A stretch of 64,000 bases of DNA from Apus apus (Eukaryota > Chordata > Aves > Apodiformes > Apodidae): NCBI RefSeq assembly GCF_020740795.1, contig NC_067282.1:176642274-176706273 (forward strand). Direction: 5' to 3'. A program made the position numbers and the translations under genes. A model generated the notes under the pieces. That model had not been told where the DNA came from, ran no database searches, and was given only the letters and a program-made list of their open reading frames with translations. Position 1 is the stretch's first letter, and the number at the start of each line of letters is the position of its first letter. Positions 14,401-28,500 of the stretch are shown one piece after another.

Positions 14401-14872
14401 TCAATGTTCTTAGCTAGATTCCAAGGCAAAAAGCCTATAGATGACTTGCAGCTTGATATGCTTTTGACATATTTTAACGGAAATTCAAGTTTGTAAGAGG
14501 ACAAGTGACAACCTTTTACACAGGGCTGAATTTCTTATTAATAAAAGGGCACCTGAGACTCAAGTGTAGTAATGAATTAGCATGGACACAGGCTCCTGAT
14601 AGCAGTGAGAGGAAGTGACCATGACCCCTTCTCCAGTTCTGGTGTCAGCTGCTCTTCTTTGTTGCTTTTTTACAGACTTTACACCAGAACATTTTTTTTC
14701 GAACTGCATTTCAAACAGCAAAAACCTTTAGGCACTTTCAGTTTATAAAACTTCTACACAAAATTTACTGCATAGAGAAATTTTTAGGAATCTCATCTGA
14801 GCACTCAGCTGTGTCTGTAACAAGAAGCAGTTCTGCAGGAATGATGGAACATCGCTGTTTTGATTATTTATT

Positions 14873-14912
14873 TTTAATTTAATTCAATTTAATTCAATTT
14901 AATTTTTTTTAC
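14873..14912 (+). repeat. TTTAATTCAA microsatellite, about four units
   Basis: TTTAATTCAA-type units repeat with a 10-base period and end in a T-run. Confidence 0.8.
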
Positions 14913-16141
14913 TGCTGGAGTAATTTTTCTTCTGACAGCTTTTCTGTGGACTTATTTTTACTGCAAATTATCTGAACTTTATATATTTTGCAGGACTTGA
15001 CTGAAGATTCCCAGTACTGATTTCCCAAGTCACCAAAACCTGTCAGATCTCAGTGCAATTGTTTATTTACATAATATTCTTCTCTCTCAGTGTAGAAATA
15101 GGGTAACCATGGAGTAACATAAATTATAAAACCTTCAGTAAATTGATACATTTTACTTTCACATGCAAACTTGTCATTCTTATGACCCTCACTTGTTTTA
15201 TTGATAGTCTGAAATTTCCTGAAGATTCCCTTCATCCTTTAGCAGCTACTGCAGAGATTCGTTATGAATATTAGTGATTACTTTTCATAAACACTATTTA
15301 ATCTGCATCATTGCACAGATGTATGCGAGTTCATTTATTATAACATTTTGCTTATAGGTTTTTTTGGGTTTTCTTAATTATCAATGAAGAAAAAGTTTGG
15401 GTCAGATCTGTTGGTTGACTTTGTGTTTATATTCCAGGGTTGTATTCATGCTGTTAGGTGAGACTTTCTCACAGAAAAAAAATAAAATTAAAAAACAATC
15501 CTGTCTCTGCTAATCCTGTTCTGCTTTGAAGATGGTCAGTATCACAGTGCTGACAAACTGTGCCTGAGGTTACTTCATACCTCAGCCTTACTGATACAAT
15601 CTCTGTCCCAAGGTGTCATAGCACTCTCATCAGAGTCACTGTGACAATGTTTTCCCATGTATTAATCTGGTGCTTTTGGTCTCGGGGCTTTGTGTCTGCA
15701 AACCTCTATATTGCTGTTAGGGTGGGTTCTCAAGTGAGATGACTACCAGCAGCCTGAGGATAGCACCCTTTTCCTGTTTGTTCCCTTCCCCCTTTTTTTC
15801 AGATCTTAATTTCTAGCAGGAAAAAAGAAAGCACAGAGCACAACAAAGTAAATAGCAGTAATTTAAATACGGGACAACTATAAACCAATAATGCTTGTGC
15901 ACAGGAACTTAACCGGCAATGGTTATGCAGCACTTAGACTTAATTAGCTCATTCCAATCAATGCTAACAACATTGTAAACAATACACTGGGCAAATTACC
16001 ATGGAAAGTACTGAGGGAAAAGCATGGCGGAAATCATCCTCCTTATCATAATCATTATTGCTACCTGCTGCACTTGAGAGAGCATCCAGAGGACTGTTGC
16101 TACTTTTCCTTGGTGGCTGTGGCAGACAGCATCACTCCCAG

Positions 16142-16286
16142 TCCCTCTCTTTCTTCTTCTCCCTCTTTCTCTTTCTCCCTCTGCCTCTTTCTCCCTTTCC
16201 TTCTTCCCCTTTCTCCCTCTCCTCTCTCTCTTAATCTTTTCCCTTTCTCGCTCCTCTCCCTTTCCCTTTATCTCTCTCACTCTTTT
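16142..16286. repeat. Pyrimidine-rich tract (C/T on plus strand)
   Basis: About 145 bases are almost pure C and T on the plus strand. Runs at 16142-16182 and 16184-16232 are uninterrupted but for one G. It is directly followed by TTTTG-type repeats to about 16362. The Lys/Arg/Glu-rich frame on the minus strand and the Ser/Pro/Leu frame on the plus strand are composition artefacts. Confidence 0.9.
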
Positions 16287-16362
16287 AGTTTTTTGTTTTG
16301 TTTTGTGTTGTGTTGTGTTTTGTTTGATTTTGTTTTGTTTGGTTTGGTTTTGTTGTTTTTTT
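16287..16362 (+). repeat. TTTTG/TTGTG simple repeat
   Basis: Imperfect TTTTG, TGTTG and TTTGG units follow the pyrimidine tract. Confidence 0.85.
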
Positions 16363-19300
16363 GTCTGAGAAGAACTTGCACTTTTATAATTGATGTATGG
16401 CACCAGCCATGGACCACCATAATAAATCTATGTGTATATGAAACTGTCTTGGCATTATTTGTGCAATAGTTTCATTCAATGATAAGGTGCTGCTTAACTG
16501 TGGATCTCCACAGTTTTAAAGCCCAATCTGATGCATTTTACAACAGTAAAGGCCTGATAACTTTGGAAACAGCTGTGGGATTTGGAAATATTAACATCTT
16601 TCTCCCTAACTCCAGCTGTATATTACTGAGAAATACTAGGAAGAATGGGTGTCTGGGAGTGCTGCTCATCTTACGCCTTACTGTGATGGTGCCCCATCCA
16701 AGTGATGGTGCAAGGCTGCTTGGCTGTCAAGCTTCACCTGCACCCTTTGTAGAAGCTTTTGGCTCCAGGAATAGACCCTTTCATCTGGAAAGTATTTCCT
16801 AACTAACACAAGACTCTACTAGAGACAACACCAAGCTTTCTGATCTATTCCAGAGATATTGACTGCTGTTAACCCCAGCAATTAAGTCACTGCTGAAGGT
16901 GATTCAAATGAAACGTGAGCATTTCAATGAGTATGTGGTCAAGTGGATCCATGCTCCACCCCAGTGCACACCTATAGGGGCTGTAATCTCCACTCCAAGG
17001 ATGGAAATGAGTATATGGGGACACCCACTTCTTAAGACTGCTGTAATTTAATTGAAAGAGCTCCTGTGATCCCATCTATACATTCTTACAAGTTAGTGGT
17101 GGCAGTTGCTACATGTGAGATGTTTAGTCCTCCAAAGGGTAGTAGGAAGCCCACTAATATCAGGGCTTTTACACAATCCTGGAAGTCTGGCTGATTTAAG
17201 GAAGCAATCCATAAAATCCAAACATTGATCCAGGAACCAATTCCTGCTTACTAGTAAAAGTCTGTTAGCTGCAAGGTTACATGTGAAATGCTACAACTCC
17301 TGGAAACACCGTTCCCCTCCTTCCAAAGCTTGGCTACACTGTGCAGTGAGAGACTCAGTGTTATTTCTATGTTTATGTCTAGTTCTATGTTTAATCATTA
17401 CTTATTCATTTTCTAAGAGACTGGTCCCTTTAGAGGACTTCTTTTTGGAAACTAGTAGGATTTTGGTGGAGGTTATGTGGTTAGGTCCTCAGCCAGGGCA
17501 GTTCTGGACATTTGCACAGGGCTGAACCTCAGCCACAGACAACAAGGTAACATCTAGACAAAGAAGATGCCAATCATCAAGGGGACCATTTTAAGTATGG
17601 GTAGAGGGACATATTTCTCTTTCATGTGCTTAAGGCTGGGATATGTAGACTCCAGTATGGGCATCTAAAAGCCAGAAGATAATGAACCAGATTACCTTTA
17701 GTCTCTCTTCCAGTCAGTAGGCATCTCCAAAAGGCAGTTCATCTCATCATTAAGGAAGTGACGATAATGGGTTATGCAAAACCCTCTTTGGAAGTCTCTG
17801 TTATTCTCAAGTGAGCCCAGAGTGGCTAGTTCAGACTTACGCATGTAAAGATGAGTTGAGATGAATCCCAGAGACTTTAGTATTTTGTAATTTCTTGTTT
17901 TGTTTTGCTTTTTAAATGCAGCTTTCTATTGCATCTGTAATCTGTCTTTGAATGTACTTCTGAACAGATTTTTTAAGGTATGCCATCATTGATTATAATT
18001 TCCGGAAAGCAGCAATCAAAGAAGATTAAGTGGCAACAAGTGGTTGTTCTTCAGAGATTTGCATTCCGTGTTGTCTTCAGCTGAACTATTGCCACAGGTA
18101 TAAGTGATTTTTGGATGCATAGCCAATGGTGAACCATGCTGCTGTTAATGTAGAGACTGAAATTGAAAAAGAACCACTTTTGTTTGCACCAACTGCAATG
18201 GTGCCCGGTCTCTGGAGTGTTTCAATTTTACGTCCCAGAATTTGATGTAGAAAAGTTAACATTAAGATTGTAGCTACCCAAAGTTTATTTATAAAAAATT
18301 TTAGTTCTGGGGCTACTAGTAATTTACATTCTCATAAGCCTTTTGTAAGTTCTTACTATCACATTCCAAGTCAATACCATTAGCTGAATACCTCTCATCT
18401 TAATCTGATTTCTGGAAAACAAAGAAACATTCATGAAATATATAAAAATACAACTTTGCAAATCCATGTGATGGTGGTAGTTGTTGAGAAAGTTGCATTG
18501 CTGGTTTATTTACAGCTCTGACAAGCTTGGTTTATCACCACTGATTGTCATGTTCTTCTAAAATTTCTTGTGTTACTGTGGCAACTTAGATAAGGAATTA
18601 AGTTACGGGGAAATTTGTTAATTTGAAAGAAAAAGAATTAAATCACTCTGAGTGCAAGAGAAAAATGACAAATATTTAGTCATCAGTTATTTTGAAGGTA
18701 CCTTTGGGGGCATGTAGTGCTGCTCAGCACATGAAGAGTATTTTTCACGTATGTGATTTATTCTCCTTGGAGAGAATTGTACAAGGGAACAACCAATACC
18801 AGTATTTTGCTCTATCAGATCATCTGGGTCATGACTACATGGTGAAATTGGAAGCATTGTCTTGGCTGCTTGTTATTACAGTTTTGATTTGTGCAAACAA
18901 ATACTCTTACAATCAAGCAGCCACAAATGCAGTCAGATGTAACATTAAGTATTTCTGTTACAAGTAAAGCAATATCTTTCTGTAACACTACCAGCATCAA
19001 AAGGTCATGAGACAAAAGTATGTACAAGACTACTGAGTATTTCAAATGAATGTATATAGATGGAATTCTGCTCTTTTCTCTCTTTGGTCACTCTACTTCT
19101 GCAATCCAACTAACTTCTTTTTCTGAGAAAACAATTTTTTCGGCTGCAATGTCTTGCCTGCTTGAGGCCATGGCAGCACAAAGAACACATATATATCCTT
19201 CTTTGGCATAGCTTGTCATTTGTTTTATTATTTCTGTTGGAGTAAAGGAAGGAGACTCCAGTCTCTAGGTTTAGTTAGACTGAATTAAAGTTGAATGAGA

Positions 19301-19422
19301 CCTCACAGGTGACACCGTCCTTTTTATTGTATGTGCACACACAGCTGAAGGCTGCAATTGATATCTGAGATGTCTTCAGCCAAGGTAAAAGCAGGAATAC
19401 TCATGTAAACTTATATTTTCCT

Positions 19423-19983
19423 GGAATCATAGAATCATAGGACAGCCCAGCTTGGAAGGGCCCTCAAAAGATCACTTGGTTCAACATTTTATGGTAAAGG
19501 GAGCCTAGGCAGAATTATGCAACACCCTGTCCAATTGCATTTTAAACCCCCCAGTGATGGGAATTCTACCACATCCCTGGGGAGGTTCTTCCAGTGAATG
19601 ATCGTTCTTACTGCAAAAAACGTCTTTCTTATATTGAGACAAAACATCTCCTGGCTCAACACACTGCACCTTGTCTTCTCTATGTGGCTGCCTGCAAAGA
19701 GAGAGCCTCTGTACTCTTTTTAGCCACCCTTTAAGTACTGGAATGTTGTGACGAGGTCACCCAGAGCCTTCTCTTCTTCAGAGAAAAGAGACCTAGTTCC
19801 TTCAGTCTTTCCTCATAGTGCAGCTTTTCCAGCTCTTTCATCATCTTTACGGCCCTTCTTTGGACCCTTTCCATTCTGTCTGCCTGTTTTTGAATTGTGG
19901 GGACCAGAACTCGATGCAGTACTACAAGTGTGGCCTGACAGGTGCTGATTAGAGTGGTATGATTGCATCTCTGTCTCTGCAAG
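19423..19983 (-). mobile_element. CR1 LINE 3' fragment
   Basis: The plus strand begins GAATCATAGAATCATAGGAC, then CAGCTTGGAAGGGCCCTCAA. The minus strand encodes MERVQRRAVKMMKELEK and EERLKELGLFSLKKRRLW, from the end of the CR1 reverse transcriptase protein. It is more diverged than the copy at 1.7 kb. Confidence 0.92.
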
Positions 19984-21663
19984 AAGGTTTTTTCAGACTT
20001 ACTGAAGTTGTTATTACTGAATTAATTACTGTGTCAGCTTTCCCAGAAGAGGATTTTGAAATGAGCACCTTTGGAGAACACGTGGAATAAACAGTCTCAT
20101 TTCTTTCCAGCGCTGTTGTTTCTGCCACCACTGGCAATTGCTATTTTGTAGGAGGGGACTGCTTTCGTAGTAATCCAGGCAGATTTCTAGCTCAGAAAGC
20201 TGTATGAAGAGCAATTAGTTAACAAACAGAAGAAGCTTTGCTAGTTTGCTGCTTTCTGTCTGGGAAACCTTGGCTGTGGGGGAACATGAACATTGAGAAG
20301 CTGACAGATCTGTACCATGCTAAGAGTGAAGAGGTCACTGCTTCAAGTTTTTGTATCTTTTTTTCCTGGGAATAAATGTCTTTTCTGAGGAGAAAACCCA
20401 ATTAATTTGGAACCCTTCCTGGCATAGATTCTGACCAGCCCCTATTAAAAGGGAAAATAACCCCAGCAAGTCACATGAAAGGATTTTTTGTCCTCTCTTG
20501 GATTTTCTGGTACTCTATGAGCTCTCTCTTTTATTATTTCCCAAGGCTGGACAGACAGTCTGCCAAGAGCTAGACAGTGCCATTTTCTTAGGAGTTTGTT
20601 TCTTTAATTTGATTTTTTTTTTTTTTAAATAAGGAATCATTTAAACATTTTTAATATGTTCTGAGGCTGTGGCTGTCATTCTCATTTTTAAAATGCCATA
20701 CCATTTCATTGTGACATTTTCAAAATGCTGCTTATTGTTTACTTCAGCGCAATAATTTTATTTAACATTGACCTAGTTTTGGAGCTGTTCCTGATCAGAG
20801 CCTGTGAACTATCTGTGGCTATCATGGAAATAACTTTTGGCTGGCCCAATCAGAAAGCAAGATAGTGTCTTCCATGTTTCATGAAACAGAGGTGAGACAT
20901 CCTTCTGGTGGCCTGATGGGTAGGCTGTGGAGAATCCATTCCTAAGATCACCCTTAAGACTCAAATCCATAAGCACCAGACTTCATTGATACCTGTGTGT
21001 TTTTTGGCTTTGTTTTCCGACCTTCTCCTCTTCTGGTTCAACCACTAGATTAAAATACCCAGCATTTTCTCCAAGTACATTGTACATAGTGACAGTGTTA
21101 GGAATCTGTCACCACCCTGCATGTGCCTGGGCCTTGTGCAATGTCCTTTCAAAACAGGCTATTGTAGTGTTCCTCATTGTGATAGGGAAAATCTGCTCTT
21201 TTACTCCTACAGGACTGTGGGACCCCATCCACTGTCCACTTCTATTATCAAAGACTCTGTCCTCCAGTCCGTAACAGGCAAGGCCTTGACTTTGTACGGA
21301 ATTGTGTGTACACTCACTTTTACTCTCTTTCACTCGCATGGAGCAATCTGGACAAGTGGGAACGTAAGGCCACATATCAGATCTCTTCTCTGGTGTTTCT
21401 TTCCATCAGGAAGAGAAGAAACCAGATACAGAATTCTGAACATATGAAAGGTTCCCTTTTTAAAATGTTTTATAGACTTGCATCTCAGTCTGAAACAGAA
21501 CCAGCAGCTGTTTTAATTCTATGTCTTGAAAATAACTGTTTTTTGTAGTCTGAAAAAGGCCTGGTACCTAATTTTGCTGTTGTTTGCTATGTTTTTTCAA
21601 TCTGTTTAGTCAGGCAACCCTCATGAGCTGCATTTCATAAAAGCAGTAATGAATTTAAAGAGC

Positions 21664-21875
21664 ACTGAGGGAGATTTAGGTTGGATATTCAGGAAATACC
21701 TTTCAGTGGGGATATTTAAGGCATGGGATTAGGTTGCCTAGGGAGGTCGAAGAAACTTTCAGACTCTTATTTGACAAATGTCTGCAAGCAGTTATTTAGT
21801 TGATCCTGCCTTATATAGACAGATAAGTAATATGGCCTTTAAAGTCCTTTTCATCTGTGTTTCTTATGATTGCCA
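21664..21875 (+). mobile_element. Diverged CR1 3' fragment
   Basis: GGGAGATTTAGGTTGGATAT, AGGTTGCCTAGGGAGGTCGA and CCTTTAAAGTCCTTTTCATC follow the order of the CR1 3' coding end and 3' UTR, with small gaps. Confidence 0.7.
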
Positions 21876-22530
21876 AGGAAGGAACAGCATACATGCATTA
21901 GGAAACAAGAGTACCCATGCCTCGTCCCAGATTCTGTAACTATCATAACAGGACTGTGTAAGAGGGAGTAAAACATTAATCTTCCCAAAGCCTCAAGGTG
22001 CTCTGCAATAATCATGTGTGCTTTAGAATACAGAGGGAGTATAATAATTAAACACAGAAGTTAAATATTTTTAGACATATAAAAGGACATGTTGTTAGTA
22101 GCCTAGCAACAGCCTTGTCGTCCAACATTGTAGTGTGTTTAGAGACACACAGATGTGCTTGAATGAATACTTTATACATAGAAAAAGAGAAAATAATCAG
22201 GAAGCCCTTCTGCTTATTCATCACCACCAGCATCATCAGCAGCAACTGCAAGAAGTTTCTGTGGGGTGTGTTCTTCTTGTGTCAGCCAGGGAGGTTTGCT
22301 GATTTCCAACAGTCTACTCAGATGTGGCAGGATAATGTCATTAATGAGGATACTGTGGAGTAGCTGAAAAAATGAGTTCTGATAAACGACATCCTGAAGC
22401 TAAACCCTGCAAGGATTCATTTAGTCCCTTAATTGAGTAGCCTGCTTTTCCCAAGTGGTCAGCACAAAACAATGACCTTTTTTCTGTTATTTTTTTTGTG
22501 TTTTTGAAAATCAGATTGTTGATGTTCAAG

Positions 22531-22573
22531 GGAAGGAAGGACAGAAGGACGGAAGGATGGAAGGAAGGAAGGA
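22531..22573 (+). repeat. GGAA microsatellite
   Basis: GGAAGGAAGGA units with interruptions (ACAG, ACGG, ATGG). Confidence 0.9.
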
Positions 22574-25459
22574 TAAGCATGAATAAGCCATTTTGTTGTT
22601 CATAAAGAATGACATACAGCAAGGTTCAGATCATTCTCTATAGTTGTGTCCAGTTTGCAGTAAATAGGAACACGAAAAACAATAAGCTTGTTTTGCTGAG
22701 GACTGTAGCAGTATCTCTGAACAAAGCTTTGTAGCGAGGTTGAGGATGGGGTGTATAATTTTTACAACATCCTTTGTGGAAAATAAATTTTAATGTTCAG
22801 TTAATGTTAAGGGTGAATGTAGAGAAAGACTGTAGCCTGTTGAGTCTGTAGGTTTTCTACGGGATTTTAAAAGGTTATGTTTGGAGGAGCTGGATCAAGA
22901 AACAACCACTTCCTTCTTTGCCTCTTATTCCAACATGTAGTTAAGGAAAGTAACAGACCATTGTTTAAATTATCTGTGACAAATGCAAGATAACATCCCC
23001 TGAGATGAATGAAACCAAAACACAGGCAATCATCAGATTATTGAACGTTATAGCCAGAGAGAGGGGGAGGATAGAGATGCTGAGCAGAAGGCATATTATT
23101 CCTCCTTTCACTCACTGAGCAGTACATGTCCGTGTCTAACCAAGACAAGGCTTGCTGCATTTACAAAGCAGGCTTAACAAAGGAAGCAGGAGGCAGGACT
23201 GGTTGGGAGCCACTGCACTGTGCTTCAAAGGGGGCTTGCACCTTTCAGCGCTAAGGAAAATGCTGCCGAAGGTTTACACTTATCTCATTTTAAAACTGAT
23301 CAACACATAGCTTGATTACAGTGTTAGCAGGAAGTTTTGTTAGCAACATTTTATTGTGCAATGGCAGTTGGTTTTGAAACTGTACTGACATAAGTGCCAG
23401 TACCCTCTAAATTCAAGGCAGAATTTATGTATTTTGTATTTAGCTCACTCTGGCTTGGGATAGCTGTCAAAGCCAATTTGATTGCTGTCCTAAGTGGCTG
23501 CAATCACAGAAGCTGATCTTAAAAAGCCAGCATCCTATCCCAGGCCTAGGAAGTGGCTTAAAAGAACACAGAAAATTTGAAATTTACCTTTTGAGGGGGT
23601 GGAGGGATGACAATAATTATATAGGTTTAGGAACAGGTATAGTTGAAGTGTTATATAAAAAAATACGGTAAGGGATGAATGCCCTTCAGGGAAGCTAACA
23701 GTGTACTAGGATAAAACTACTTACATGAGAAGATACTACAGCTTGATTTTTATTTTCAGTTACTTTCCTTCACAGCTTCTGCCACAGGTTTGTGTAACTG
23801 ACATACTGGAGAAGCTGTTTGACAATAAAAGTATGTTATACTATATATTCCATCTGGGCCAGGGTTATTTATAGGAAATTGTCCACAGGTCCAATAGGAG
23901 GATGTGGGACGGACTGACAGCTTTTGTATGCCTTGGAGATAAGACATAGATCTTAGGGTCTTTTCTCTTTCCACACTAGCCTGTTGAGTAGAGAGGGAGC
24001 AGTAGTTTGGTAAGTACAGGCAACATAGACTTTCTGATGATACATATTGACTTCTGATACATGTGTAGAAACTACCAGAAATCAAATAAAATAGTCACCC
24101 TTTTGATTCCTGGTGCCATTTCAAAAGTGACATGTTTTATTTCTGAGGTATATCTTCCATTACATAGAACTAAAAAGTCATCTCTTCATCATGCCCATGC
24201 CATATATTTCATTGCAAGAGGAATTCTGCTTGTCATCACTAGCATCTTCTTTTATTAGTTTATAGCTTTGTTTACAAGAAATTTAACCAACGTCTATCTC
24301 CTTTTCTGAGAAATCCCATTTGTAATCCTTGCAGAAATATTGAGTCCTTCTTGAAGGAATGCAGTGGTATGTGATGTTTTTGTATGACACACGATGTAAA
24401 AGGATGTAAATGAAGTCTTTCCCATTGGAATGATCTGATTAGATTCATTAGGGACTTGCAGACTGTAGACAATGTATACATTTAGCAGCACTCCTTGGGA
24501 GCTGACCTGTTTTCTTGTATTTCAGAAGAGGGTGACACCTGCCACATCACTCTGCAGGTGAGGATGAGTATGCCTCTGGTCTTTCTTTGACTGGCAAAAA
24601 ATGTGTTGAGAGGCAAGTTAAGACTTGGGAAAAACTCAAGCCAACTCAAGCAGTAGGGATCCTGCCCTATGCTAAAGTGCACCCCAGGAACAGTAATTCA
24701 TCTGAATTTGACTGCAGCTCTTGTTGCTCAGAAAGGATAAAAAGATGTGACTTCATTTACAGGTACTATAGGATTTGAACTGCACAACATAAATAATTTT
24801 GTTTTCACATTTTCTTCAAATCTTTGTAAGCTTTGGTGCCACTCTGACAACAACTGTGTCATAGGTAGGTCTTTTAGTACCCATTAGATGGCAAATACTC
24901 TTATCTAAAAAGGTTTTTGTCATCTGGACAAGATGGTACAATTTATTTCTGTGATAAATGCTTTTAAATGTGAACATTATACAGTACAGATATAACAAAT
25001 ATACAGAAGGATGACAGGAAAAAAAAAATATATAAAGAAATGGTTCCAGGAAGATCAGATATGTCATTTCTGTACTTCATGTCATCAGGGATTACTGCAA
25101 TTTTGTTGTCTATTTTTTTTTTTTTTTTTAATGGCTGTATAAATGCACCATATTTAGTGATTGGAATAAACAAAAAAGACCACTCATTTTAAAAAATGGA
25201 GTTAGGAAGTCAGAGCAAGATCCATTGAGGAACCTTGCTATTACTTAGGTGGTTGGAAGAAGCCTGGACCCCAGAGCATCAATATGAGGTGCCTATGCAT
25301 TTGCAGAAGGCAGGTGTCCAGGGCAACACAGCCAACAGGCAAATACTCAGGAAAGAGTGGACCTCAGAGTTTTCTATTATGTGATTTTGTCTCCAAAGCT
25401 GATTCTTTTTCTGTTGGAGATGGTTCCCATGTTTTTGCCACACCCCATTCCCCCACCTT

Positions 25460-25508
25460 CTTTTTTTTTAAATTTTTTTCTTTTTTTCTTTTTTTCTTTT
25501 CCCCTCCA
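25460..25508 (+). repeat. T-rich tract with CTTTTTTT units
   Basis: T-runs broken by single C or short A runs. A separate pure T-run lies at about 25112-25130. Confidence 0.8.
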
Positions 25509-28500
25509 GAGAACAGAGCAGAGCTAAAATTTTGTTTGTTTCCTTTTCAAATGTGCCAAAGCATGGCTTCTGTGGTGGGTGGTTCTGAAATGATAGTCTA
25601 ATGGAGAGAATACTTGTTCAGGAAGGGGACTCTTAGATTCAGTTTTCTGCTCAGATTTTGAGGTTTCAAACTCACAAATCACACAGCTTTGAAGAGTGAT
25701 CCAGTGCACAGAGGGATCCATTTACTGCTGCTGGAAGTTTCAGTGAATTTTTCCAAAATACTGCTGCAGTGTTCAGCAATGTAAGTAGCAGGTCCACACA
25801 GGTCCTCTTCTAATTCATCCATGTGTGTGCACAATGATACCATCTGAACAGGGAAATGAGACAGCAGAAATGTTGCTAGTTACTAGTACTATTACCAGCA
25901 CTAGGTTTGTACATGAAATGAACTGCAGGTCATTTCACTCAATGATACAAGAATTTTTCACTGAAGAAATATAAGGAATTACTCTGCAACTTAATGAGCA
26001 GTTAGTCTGTTCATCTTGTCTTCCAACCCTACTTTAGGGCAAGTGGTTTGGAACACAGCACATGGACTCTTTCAGTTTTACTCTGTGCTTTGTTGGGAAC
26101 ACCTCAGGTGCTGCTAGAGCATTGCTCTTTAACACACATCCTGAATCTAATTCTGTTTGGTCCCTTGCCTTATGTTTTTCGTGAAATATGGATTTTAACA
26201 CAAGTACTGATGGCATAACAACCCTGCCTTCCACTACCAGTCTACTCTAGGCTCAGACAGTGTTGTGGCATATAGTGATACGTTTCTTCTGTCTGATAGA
26301 AGAATGGCTAAAACTGCACTGGTTTCTCAGGCAATTTTGACTCTTTTTGTTGTTGTTGTTGTTTTTTTTAATGAGCCTTGAAACTCTCTCTAAGTGCCTT
26401 CAACATACTCTCAAACCTCACTTTTGCAGAGGCTTTACTTGTTCTCGTCTTCCATTTAAGGAATAACCTTCCTTTTACTCCTGTCACATCCTATGTCTGA
26501 GACTTCTGATCGTGGGTTCAGTGACCACTGACAGCCAAGGGTGGAACAGAAGCATGCTTCATTCAATGTCCTTAACTCAACCAAATACCTTCTACAAGAG
26601 CCTTTTAAAGCTACAGCTTCCTGCTGAGATTGTACTTAATTAACTTCCTTTTTTATTTGAAGGTGCCATTTCACCACTTAATTTTAAGTGGCTTAGCTAG
26701 GACAACTGATATATTGGGATGTCTTTCAATTTAGACCAATTTAATATAGTGATAATGAAGTCATCACAGCTGCCACTTGACTTTTATAAAGAATGCAGTT
26801 TAACAATAATTCACTTAATCTAGTCCAAATTGTTGTCTGGGACAATTTTAATAATTTAATAAGTTTTAATTTAAATGTAATAATTTAAAGCAAGTTTTAT
26901 TACATATAATTTCATATTTCTTCAGATGTCTAAGAATTTCTTCTGTTGATTGTACAGAACATATAATAGAAGAGGAAGGACACTTGCACAGGTCTCCATT
27001 CAGTGAGACTTCCCTGAAAAACTCCATCCAGAAAATGCACAAAACCTCCTCTCCGGTTAAGCAACAGGTTCCATAGTTTCTTTCTTGGCTAGGCTTCAGT
27101 TTTTGTCTAACCCCTATTCAAAACCATAGTGAAAGGGTTGTCAACAACTCAATGCAAACAGCTAAGGAGTACTCAATCTTAGTGACATTTTCCCTGTCAA
27201 CCCTAAGGAGACAGATGCTTCAGGAATCCTGTGAAAGTCTGGCTAAGAAGATAACTAAACAGGCCTCCTACCCAGCTAGTTTCCAGCATTCCCTTCTTCT
27301 TCATGTCCTCATGACCAAGACCTTTGAATCCAGGTTAAATATGGTTGCACAGCTGCTTGCATGCCCCCTAACTATGTCCCAAAGATATGAAAAGACTGAA
27401 AGTCTTCCAGAATTTTCTTCATAAATAACAAGGCGCCAAGCATCAGCTTTGATGTTTCCTTCTGGCCTATTTGCAAGCCTGAGGAGCATGCTACCTCTAC
27501 TCAGGTCTTAGGGCCAACTACAAAAATCCCCTACTGTGGTATGCTGCTGAAGGGGGCTGCTTTAGTCATTTTTTGCTACTGATTACTTCACTGTTTGTAG
27601 AGGTGTAGATATAGTAATGCTACTAGTTTAAGACATGAACAGAATAATAGGTTATTCTAAAATAATTAAGCATGCCAGCCAAAATCTTGACGAATAAATA
27701 TATATTGGAGGGTGGAGTTGTTTGGCTTTGTTTTGAATATTTACTGCATGCTTGAGTTGTTTTATCACACTTTTTGCTGGAAATATGATAACTGGAAACT
27801 TATCTCAGGCTCTCATGCAATGTTTTACATAGAGCAGACTGGTCTTCAATGTGTTATTTACTGCTAGACTTCCAGGAAAGCTGCAGAGATTGGAAATAAC
27901 ATTTTTGTAGAGGTGTTTTTCTGTGTATATGTTGAAACCAGGATAAAAAGAGAAAAATGCCAAAGGGAGGTTAGAACACCACACTTCATATGTGGAAGTG
28001 TGGATCAGGTCTCATAAATCCTAAAATATACATTTCAGAGTCAACTATACCAACATTTCTCCTCAGCTTCCTCACCTCCTTCTCAAATCCCACCATCTTT
28101 AATCTGTTTCAAAAGCAAACAATGTGTTCCTTGTAAGTATATTGACATATTTAGGAATAAGATTTTACTAGCAAAAATGCGTTGTGCACAAGTGAAATCA
28201 ACAGCCCTGACTAATGCCTGTAGAGTGGTTTGAGGCCTGGAGCTCACACCTGTAATTACCCTTCTTCTACTTTCTTGGCTGAGCTATCAGAATAAAGGCT
28301 GAAACGTCCTTTCATCTCCCAAAGAAAATCTGAGGGCAAAATCCAGCATCCATATATATATGTCACTTCTCTTATTTTTGTGAGAAGGCTTAAGGGATTT
28401 TCTAAAGAGGCTTAGTACCACCATAGAAGCCCTGCAGATACGCTGCCAAATAAGAATGGTAAACTAATGGTATCAACAGAAATACTCTAACACAGAAAGA

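Larger units (their letters stand above)
9983..19422. other. Intergenic block; only the CR1 relic at 11.2 kb and simple repeats at 14.9 and 16.1-16.4 kb stand out
   Basis: No frame has a recognisable domain. A 10-bp inverted repeat (GTTCTGGTGT at 14636-14645, ACACCAGAAC at 14681-14690) may be the rest of an old repeat. The rest looks like ordinary intergenic DNA. Confidence 0.6.

Noticed and set aside
16074-16469. Pair of opposed frames of about 130 codons (Lys/Arg/Glu-rich and Ser/Pro/Phe-rich)
   Set aside because: They are translations of the pyrimidine tract and the TTTTG repeat.
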